Position numbers and translations under genes: made by a program. The notes under the pieces are model-generated. The model did not search any database, had not been told where the DNA came from, and saw only the letters and a program-made list of their open reading frames with translations. From Flavimaricola sp. (lineage in GTDB: Bacteria; Pseudomonadota; Alphaproteobacteria; Rhodobacterales; Rhodobacteraceae): DNA of 11,338 bases. Positions 7,078 to 11,338 of the stretch are shown here, piece by piece. The DNA is taken from NCBI GenBank assembly GCA_023300365.1, contig JALZWD010000237.1:1-11338 (forward strand), written 5' to 3'. Position 1 is the first letter of the stretch, and each line of letters opens with the position of its first letter.

Positions 7078-8394
7078 TTACTTTTCGACCAATTCACCGG
7101 CCAAGGAATTACGCGCAGCACTGGTGATCCGAACCTTGCGGATTTGCCCCCGCAATGCGCCCTCTGCCTCAACATGTACCGCATGAAGATACTCGGATTT
7201 GCCGCCCCACTGCCCCGGCTCGCGGCCAGGTTTTTCGAACAAAACGCTCACCTCACGCCCCACCATCGCCTCTTGGGTGGCATGTTGTTGCGTGGTCACA
7301 AGCGCCTGAAGACGTTGCAGACGCTCGTCCATCACATCCTGCGCCACGTCTTCCTTTTCTGCCGCAGGGGTGCCGGGACGGGCCGAATATTTGAACGAAT
7401 AAGCCGCCCCATATCCAACCGCGTCAATCAATTGCATGGTCTGCTCAAAATCATCATCCGTCTCGCCGGGAAAGCCCACGATAAAATCACTGCTCAGCAG
7501 AATATCCGGCCGCGCCGCGCGAATACGCTCAATGATCCGCAAATAGTCCTCGGCGGTGTGTTTGCGGTTCATCGCCTTAAGGATTTTATCGCTGCCCGAT
7601 TGCACGGGCAGATGAAGATAGGGCATGAGCTTGGGTTCATCACCATGTGCCGCAATCAGGGCATCGTCCATGTCATTTGGGTGGCTGGTGGTATAGCGAA
7701 TGCGCTCAAGCCCATCGATTTTCACCAGCTTGGCACAAAGACCCGCCAAACCTTCCGCGTCGCCGTGATAAGCATTCACATTTTGACCCAGCAATGTGAT
7801 CTCGCGCACGCCAGCCTCAACCAACCCCTGCGCCTCCGCCACGATCCGCTCTGCAGGGCGGCTGACCTCCGCGCCTCGGGTATAGGGCACCACGCAAAAC
7901 GCACAGAATTTGTCACATCCCTCCTGCACCGTCAAAAACGCGGTCGGCCCACGTTTGGCCTTGGGGCGGGCCTTCATCACCTCAAATTTATCGTCCTGTG
8001 GGAAATCCGTGTCCAAAGCCCGCACACCGGTCTGAACCTGCGCCTCCATCTGCGGCAAGCGGTGATAGCTTTGCGGCCCAACCACCAAATCCACAATCGG
8101 CATCCGCCGCACAATTTCTTCGCCCTCGGCCTGCGCCACACAACCCGCAACACCAATCTTAAGGTCCGGCTTTTCGGCCTTAAGCGGCTTAAGACGCCCT
8201 AAATCAGAATACAGCTTTTCCGCAGCCTTTTCGCGAATATGACAGGTGTTGAGCAACACCATATCCGCCTCGGATTGATCCTCGGTCTGCTCATACCCCT
8301 GCGCGCCCAGGGTCTCGGCCATGCGCTCACTATCATAGACGTTCATCTGACACCCATAGGTCTTGATAAACAACTTTTTCTTGGCATCAGTCAT
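7078..8394 (-). CDS. miaB: tRNA-2-methylthio-N6-dimethylallyladenosine synthase
   Basis: MiaB is a radical-SAM methylthiotransferase that adds the 2-methylthio group to i6A37 of tRNAs reading UNN codons. The 438-residue product has an N-terminal UPF0004 domain with three cluster cysteines (YGCQMN C15, NTCHIR C51, AGCVAQ C85). The radical SAM domain follows with CDKFCAFC (C160, C164, C167) binding the second [4Fe-4S] cluster, and a C-terminal TRAM domain lies at about 370-435. The ATG at 8394 ([15 protein letters not shown]) has GGAG 9 nt upstream; an ATG at 8409 adds five residues and has a weaker site. An AGGAGG at 8436-8441 is too far from either start. Order miaB then phoH-ybeY-ybeX-lnt matches enterobacteria, but here two envelope genes intervene. 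It diverges from the glycosyltransferase-like gene. Confidence 0.96.
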   Translation of the reverse strand: MTDAKKKLFIKTYGCQMNVYDSERMAETLGAQGYEQTEDQSEADMVLLNTCHIREKAAEKLYSDLGRLKPLKAEKPDLKIGVAGCVAQAEGEEIVRRMPIVDLVVGPQSYHRLPQMEAQVQTGVRALDTDFPQDDKFEVMKARPKAKRGPTAFLTVQEGCDKFCAFCVVPYTRGAEVSRPAERIVAEAQGLVEAGVREITLLGQNVNAYHGDAEGLAGLCAKLVKIDGLERIRYTTSHPNDMDDALIAAHGDEPKLMPYLHLPVQSGSDKILKAMNRKHTAEDYLRIIERIRAARPDILLSSDFIVGFPGETDDDFEQTMQLIDAVGYGAAYSFKYSARPGTPAAEKEDVAQDVMDERLQRLQALVTTQQHATQEAMVGREVSVLFEKPGREPGQWGGKSEYLHAVHVEAEGALRGQIRKVRITSAARNSLAGELVEK

Positions 8395-8492
8395 GGCGGC
8401 ATGCTCCATCGCTCAGGGCAAAAGAAATGATCGCACCTCCTACGCGGCCACCAGACGACTTGCAATGCACTCCAAATTAACGAACATAGCAA

Positions 8493-9404
8493 ATGAACGC
8501 ACAAACAGCCCCTCCCCCACACGCCGACACAGGGCCCCCAATGCATTTTGACAGCCTCCAAGACTTTGCCAGCCCCGGAAAAGACCATATCCTCAAGGGC
8601 CCAATCGCCTTGATCTTGGCCGAAGACGAGATCGAAATCGACAGCACGATCCGCCACCACCTTGACGCGGGATTTGCGCAAGTCATCGTTTTTGCCGCAC
8701 CGCAAATTTCCATCGCGCCCGGCCTTTTGTCGCGCATTACACATGTGACATGCGACATGACCGCGGACCACGCACTAGAACAGGTGATCAACACCCTCAT
8801 CGATATCGCGCCCGGCACGTGGTTTTACTACTGCTACAATGCTGAATACCTGTTCTATCCGTTCTGCGAACACCGATCTGTTGGCGAAATGGTGGCTTTT
8901 TGTATCGAAGAGCGACGCGATTCCATCCTGAGTTATGTCATCGATCTTTACGCCGGCGACCTCAACCAACACCCCACCGCCGTATCGATTGACGAGGCGC
9001 ATCTTGATCGGTCAGGCTATTATGCTTTGGCCCGAATGGACCAACACAACCACCCAAAAGAACGCCAGCTCGATTTCTTTGGCGGCCTGCGATGGCGGTT
9101 CGAAGAACACATCCCCATTCCCCGGCGCCGCATTGACCGCGTCTCGCTGTTTCGCGCCAAACCCGGTTTGCGGATCGCAAGCGATCACACCTTTAACGAC
9201 GCCGAATACAACACCTTTGCCTGCCCTTGGCACAATAGCCTGACTGCATCGATCTGCTCATTTCGGACTGCAAAGGCGCTTAAACGCAATCCGGGCAGCA
9301 CGTTTGATATCGAAACGTTCCACTGGCACAATTCCTCTCCCTTCGATTGGCACTCACAACAATTGCTAGACCTTGGGCTCATGGAGCCGGGGCAATGGTT
9401 TTAG
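8493..9404 (+). CDS. Glycosyltransferase family 2-like protein
   Basis: The 303-residue product has no signal peptide or membrane helix. Its N-terminal part (about 36-70, IALILAEDEIEIDSTIRHHLDAGFAQVIVFAA) resembles the opening of the Glyco_tranf_2_4 group (E/D-rich strand, then W/R-x-x-H-H-x-x-x-G and a hydrophobic strand). Where that group normally has the metal-binding D-x-D-E-F/Y, this protein reads YCYNAEYLFYPF (about 113-124), so the first Asp is Asn. Downstream, SYVIDLYAGDL (147-157) and the His/aromatic C-terminal region (about 270-303, FHWHNSS) also fit. The start at 8493 gives the longest frame but has no Shine-Dalgarno; an ATG at 8541 (MHFDSLQDF) has AGGG about 6-7 nt upstream and is a real alternative. 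The substrate and pathway are unknown. It is divergent from miaB and convergent with the RAYT gene. Confidence 0.72.
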   Translation: MNAQTAPPPHADTGPPMHFDSLQDFASPGKDHILKGPIALILAEDEIEIDSTIRHHLDAGFAQVIVFAAPQISIAPGLLSRITHVTCDMTADHALEQVINTLIDIAPGTWFYYCYNAEYLFYPFCEHRSVGEMVAFCIEERRDSILSYVIDLYAGDLNQHPTAVSIDEAHLDRSGYYALARMDQHNHPKERQLDFFGGLRWRFEEHIPIPRRRIDRVSLFRAKPGLRIASDHTFNDAEYNTFACPWHNSLTASICSFRTAKALKRNPGSTFDIETFHWHNSSPFDWHSQQLLDLGLMEPGQWF

Positions 9405-9415
9405 GGAATTGAAAG

Positions 9416-9441
9416 GTAACATGCGGTTTACCGCATCTTAC
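9416..9441. repeat. Imperfect palindrome (REP-like) on the downstream side of the RAYT gene
   Basis: GTAA-C-ATGCGG-TTTA-CCGCAT-C-TTAC folds as a 6-bp stem (9421-9426 with 9431-9436) on a TTTA loop. A C/C mismatch and a further 4-bp stem (9416-9419 with 9438-9441) extend it. It lies between the convergent ends of the glycosyltransferase-like and RAYT genes, so it may also act as a bidirectional terminator, although no T-tract follows. Its shape and core (TGCGG, TTTA, CCGC, TTAC) resemble the palindrome at 10001-10030. Confidence 0.55.
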
Positions 9442-9465
9442 AACCCACCAGCCTAAACGACCGCC

Positions 9466-9981
9466 CTACTCTGCCGCCGACAAAATCACGCCGCCCGCCT
9501 GCCGCACACCGCGCAAACCACCATCCCGGTGGATCGACGAATGCCGCCAATCCTCGGGCCGCGCCACAAGCCCCTCACGTACCGGGGCGGTCAACACATG
9601 CGCCCGGTGCCGCTCGTAATCGCCCGCGTCCCGTATCACATGCTCCCAAAACCGCCGCTGCCAAATGCCTTTTTCGCCTCGCCGCAGCTGCGTCCGGCTC
9701 AAATCCTCTGGTGCCGGAACATGGCGCGAAAAAATCGCCTTCATCATCCCCCAACGGTTGGAATAATCCGCATCCCCTTGGGGCAATGTCACAATCATCA
9801 AAATTTGCGCCGGCAGGATCACCACATCGCGCAGGACAAACGGCTTGCGCTCTTTGGTCACACGCATCGCCATGCGCAATAGATCGATTTCCTCAAGCAA
9901 AAGCGTTGAGCCACGATCCTGCAACCGGATCGCAAAATAATAGGTGCCACCGGGCACACGGAATCGCCTGTAATTTGTCAT
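9466..9981 (-). CDS. RAYT-family (REP-associated tyrosine transposase) protein, active site apparently lost
   Basis: RAYTs are single-copy relatives of IS200/IS605 Y1 transposases that process palindromic REP DNA. The 171-residue product keeps the family scaffold: NYRRFRVPGGTYYF (3-16), TLPQGDADYSNRWG (65-78), GIWQRRFWEHVIRD (105-118) and a C-terminal DWRHSSIHRDGG (144-155). The HUH metal-binding site normally reads L-P-D/E-H-x-H; here it is LPAQIL (56-61), so both histidines are gone (Q59, L61). The helix that normally holds the catalytic Tyr before N-P-V-K-H-G reads RAHVLTAPVREG (126-137), with His at the Tyr position and no Tyr in it. The frame has no stop or frameshift, so this is not an obvious decayed copy. 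It begins at ATG 9981. REP-like palindromes lie on both sides. Possible roles are REP binding without cutting, or slow decay. Confidence 0.88.
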   Translation of the reverse strand: MTNYRRFRVPGGTYYFAIRLQDRGSTLLLEEIDLLRMAMRVTKERKPFVLRDVVILPAQILMIVTLPQGDADYSNRWGMMKAIFSRHVPAPEDLSRTQLRRGEKGIWQRRFWEHVIRDAGDYERHRAHVLTAPVREGLVARPEDWRHSSIHRDGGLRGVRQAGGVILSAAE

Positions 9982-10000
9982 ACCCTAGGCTGCCCCAAGG

Positions 10001-10030
10001 GTAGTTAACTGCGGGTTAAATCCCGCGTTA
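10001..10030. repeat. Imperfect palindrome (REP-like, GTAG-led) upstream of the RAYT gene
   Basis: GTAG (10001-10004) is followed by TAAC (10006-10009), a bulged T, GCGGG (10011-10015), loop TTAAAT, CCCGC (10022-10026) and GTTA (10027-10030), a 9-bp stem with one bulge. A GTAG or GGAG tetranucleotide 5' of an imperfect palindrome is the hallmark of REP sequences bound by RAYTs. It lies 20 nt before the RAYT start codon, in the gap after irr. Whether copies exist elsewhere in the genome cannot be seen here. Confidence 0.55.
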
Positions 10031-10051
10031 CGTATCGTAAAATCGTAAGGT

Positions 10052-10069
10052 GGGGCTTTGACCCGCCCC
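10052..10069 (-). terminator. Weak hairpin after irr, possible terminator
   Basis: On the minus strand GGGGC (10065-10069) pairs with GCCCC (10052-10056) around an 8-nt loop, just 5 nt past the irr stop. What follows is ACCTTACGATTTT, a poor T-tract, so termination would be weak. It may separate irr from the RAYT gene. Confidence 0.35.
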
Positions 10070-10074
10070 CGTCT

Positions 10075-10506
10075 TCAGGTGCGGCGCAGCCTTATCACAA
10101 CATCCACCTTGGCCACTCGCGTGCCTTCCGGAGCACCCGGAATACGATTGATCTCAAGCTCGGATGCTGGCGCATCAGTCAGTTGACCTGTCTCTTCCCA
10201 ATAAAAATGGGGATGATCCGTCATATTCGTGTCGAAATAGCTTTTCGACCCATCCACAGTGATCTCACGGACAAGCCCCGCATCACAAAACGCCCGAAGC
10301 GTGTTGTACACTGTCGCCAAAGATACCGGCTCGCCGGTCTGGGTCGCGGCTTCAAAAAGCCCTTCCGCCGTCACATGCCGATCACAGCCATCCCCAACCA
10401 AAAGTTGAGCCAAAGCAAGCCGCTGCCGCGTGGGCCGCAACCCTGCGCCCGCCAGCCACGACTGCCCGCGCGTCACCGCGATCCCGGTATGTTGTGCATC
10501 ACTCAT
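10075..10506 (-). CDS. irr: Iron response regulator Irr, Fur family
   Basis: Irr is the Fur-family iron/haem-responsive transcription regulator of alphaproteobacteria; in Rhodobacterales and Rhizobiales it controls haem synthesis and iron genes under low iron. The 143-residue product has an N-terminal winged helix (about 15-85, with GLRPTRQRLALAQLL and VSLATVYNTLRAF, the recognition helix) and a C-terminal dimer domain with HPHFYWEE (98-105), the His-rich metal/haem site, and KVDVVIRLRR at the end. The haem-binding GCP motif of Bradyrhizobium Irr is absent. The C-terminal end matches Irr rather than Fur, Zur or PerR. Tandem ATGs at 10509 and 10506 are candidate starts; the frame extends further to a TTG at 10548, which is unlikely. 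No Shine-Dalgarno is visible. It diverges from fabA. Confidence 0.93.
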   Translation of the reverse strand: MSDAQHTGIAVTRGQSWLAGAGLRPTRQRLALAQLLVGDGCDRHVTAEGLFEAATQTGEPVSLATVYNTLRAFCDAGLVREITVDGSKSYFDTNMTDHPHFYWEETGQLTDAPASELEINRIPGAPEGTRVAKVDVVIRLRRT

Positions 10507-10518
10507 CATAACATGCGT

Positions 10519-10548
10519 AACATAACGGCTAAGGGCCCATCTTTTCAA
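10519..10548 (-). promoter_or_regulatory. Candidate irr promoter
   Basis: The minus strand has TTGAAA (10543-10548, five of six to TTGACA), an 18-nt spacer and TATGTT (10519-10524, four of six to TATAAT). The predicted start, near 10512, is only 3-6 nt before the tandem ATGs, so the transcript could be nearly leaderless; this agrees with the missing Shine-Dalgarno. A direct repeat ATGTTA occurs twice with 9-nt spacing in the same place (10508-10522) and might be a regulatory half-site. No recognised Irr (ICE) box is visible. Confidence 0.4.
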
Positions 10549-10599
10549 TGGGAAATGCCACCCAACGGCCTCAGGCTATCGGCCCCTTCGTCCCTGCCC

Positions 10600-10629
10600 T
10601 TGCACCGCTGGATCGCCCGGTGGTAGATA
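10600..10629 (+). promoter_or_regulatory. Candidate fabA promoter
   Basis: TTGCAC (10600-10605) lies 18 nt before TAGATA (10624-10629); a second reading puts GATAAT at 10626-10631. Start would fall near 10637, about 30 nt ahead of the fabA ATG. The match is moderate. Confidence 0.35.
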
Positions 10630-10667
10630 ATCCTCAACAGCAGGCACTCAGAGCGGACACAAAAAAC

Positions 10668-11177
10668 ATGACGCAATTCCCTCGGCAATTTGACAAAGAC
10701 GGCCTCATGCAATGCGCGCGCGGCGAACTTTTTGGCCCCGGCAACGCACAGCTCCCCGCACCACCCATGCTGATGATGGACCGCATCACCGATATTTCCG
10801 GCGACGAAGGCGCGCATGGCAAAGGCCACGTTCTGGCGGAATTTGATATAACACCCGACCTGTGGTTTTTCGAATGCCACTTCCCCGGCAACCCAATCAT
10901 GCCCGGCTGCCTTGGCCTTGATGGTTTGTGGCAGCTCACTGGTTTCAACCTTGGCTGGCGCGGCTGGACCGGGCGCGGATACGCGCTTGGCGTCGGCGAA
11001 ATCAAACTCAAGGCAATGGTGCGGCCTGATGCCAAATTGCTCACCTACGAAATCGACTTTACCAAGGCTGTCCAAACACGCCGCCTTACCATGGGCGTCG
11101 CCGACGGCATCGTCAAAGTCGACGGCGAGGTGGCCTACGAAGTCAAAGACATGAAAGTCGCGCTCAGCGAAAGCTAA
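10668..11177 (+). CDS. fabA: 3-hydroxydecanoyl-ACP dehydratase/isomerase
   Basis: FabA dehydrates 3-hydroxyacyl-ACP and isomerises trans-2- to cis-3-decenoyl-ACP, the branch point for unsaturated fatty acid synthesis, in the cytoplasm. The 169-residue product has the usual length and hot-dog fold; the catalytic His and Asp are in CHFPGNPIMPGCLGLDGLWQ (H71, D85), matching the family positions. PPMLMMDRITDIS (32-44) and GEIKLKAMVRP (110-120) are also typical. The ATG at 10668 is chosen because homologues begin there with a short polar stretch; the frame reaches 10548 but its first 40 residues are atypical and overlap the irr promoter. No strong Shine-Dalgarno is visible. Roseobacters often carry irr-fabA-fabB-fabI; here fabA is followed directly by another gene. 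Confidence 0.95.
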   Translation: MTQFPRQFDKDGLMQCARGELFGPGNAQLPAPPMLMMDRITDISGDEGAHGKGHVLAEFDITPDLWFFECHFPGNPIMPGCLGLDGLWQLTGFNLGWRGWTGRGYALGVGEIKLKAMVRPDAKLLTYEIDFTKAVQTRRLTMGVADGIVKVDGEVAYEVKDMKVALSES

Positions 11178-11181
11178 ACCG

Positions 11182-11338
11182 ATGCAAATGATCAAGGGCC
11201 ACTGGCAACTCCTCGTCCTCTCGGCCCTGATCTTTGCGCTATGGCACACACCCATTGTCACACCGCTCAAAATTCTGATCGTGTTCCTACACGAGCTGTC
11301 CCATGCGGCGGCCGCCTATTGGCGCGGCGACGATACGG
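11182..11338 (+). CDS. M50-type membrane metalloprotease (partial, C-terminus off the right edge)
   Basis: An ATG 4 nt after the fabA stop opens 52 codons with no stop before the window ends. The visible part has an N-terminal hydrophobic segment (about 8-23, LLVLSALIFALW), then LKILIVFLHELSHAAAAYWRG (about 29-49) containing the zinc-binding HELSH (H-E-x-x-H) motif embedded in a membrane segment, as in the Peptidase_M50B group of small site-2-protease-like proteins. The second ATG at 11188 is another possible start. The tight spacing suggests cotranscription with fabA. The substrate is unknown. Confidence 0.85.
   Translation, partial: MQMIKGHWQLLVLSALIFALWHTPIVTPLKILIVFLHELSHAAAAYWRGDDT

Noticed and set aside
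7072..8202. Long plus-strand open frame opposite miaB
   Set aside because: Antisense of a well-supported MiaB; no domain, no ribosome-binding site.
8391..8818. Minus-strand open frames overlapping the start of the glycosyltransferase-like gene
   Set aside because: Low-complexity Cys/Trp-rich translations with no motif; the plus-strand frame is long and has coherent family features.
9421..9436. Perfect 16-bp palindrome as a classical rho-independent terminator
   Set aside because: There is no T-tract on either side; I listed it as a REP-like palindrome with possible termination as a side role.
10507..10667. Irr box (ICE) or Fur box between irr and fabA
   Set aside because: No match to the TTTAGAA/TTCTAAA type palindrome or a Fur-box 19-mer was seen.

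Overview
The window looks like chromosomal core sequence from a marine Roseobacter-type alphaproteobacterium (Rhodobacteraceae). The evidence is a SAM/SAH-type riboswitch before metK (a class known mainly from this group), an Irr-type Fur-family regulator divergent from fabA, moderately high GC, and the proteins themselves. No tRNA, rRNA, CRISPR array or insertion sequence was seen.

Positions 1-8394 are all on the minus strand, so they are transcribed right to left. miaB (7078-8394) comes first, followed by two small envelope genes that share an unnamed cysteine-containing motif: a periplasmic OmpA-type peptidoglycan-binding protein (6323-6883) and a lipoprotein (6000-6311). They end at a very strong intrinsic terminator (5944-5979). 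Then comes a tightly packed cluster: phoH/ybeZ, a small zinc-ribbon protein, ybeY, ybeX/corC and lnt. This is the enterobacterial miaB-ybeZYX-lnt order with the envelope pair and the zinc-ribbon gene inserted. It joins RNA modification and ribosome quality control to lipoprotein maturation. Right after lnt, a SAM/SAH riboswitch controls metK (S-adenosylmethionine synthetase), and a small four-helix membrane protein (ABZJ_00895-like, cut by the left edge) follows 4 nt after metK.

Positions 8395-11338 are a mosaic. A glycosyltransferase-2-like protein (8493-9404, plus) diverges from miaB. It converges on a RAYT-family (REP-associated tyrosine transposase) gene (9466-9981, minus) in which the HUH histidines and catalytic tyrosine all appear replaced. 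Imperfect palindromes resembling REP elements flank that gene on both sides. Next is irr (10075-10506, minus), an iron/haem-responsive regulator, divergent from fabA (10668-11177, plus). fabA is followed 4 nt later by the start of an M50-type membrane metalloprotease that runs off the right edge.

The points most worth a second look are the apparently catalysis-dead RAYT with its flanking palindromes, the shared W-x-D-P-x-G-C motif of the envelope gene pair, the zinc-ribbon gene embedded between phoH and ybeY, and the compact metK promoter/riboswitch inside the end of lnt. There is no stretch over 300 bases without a gene.
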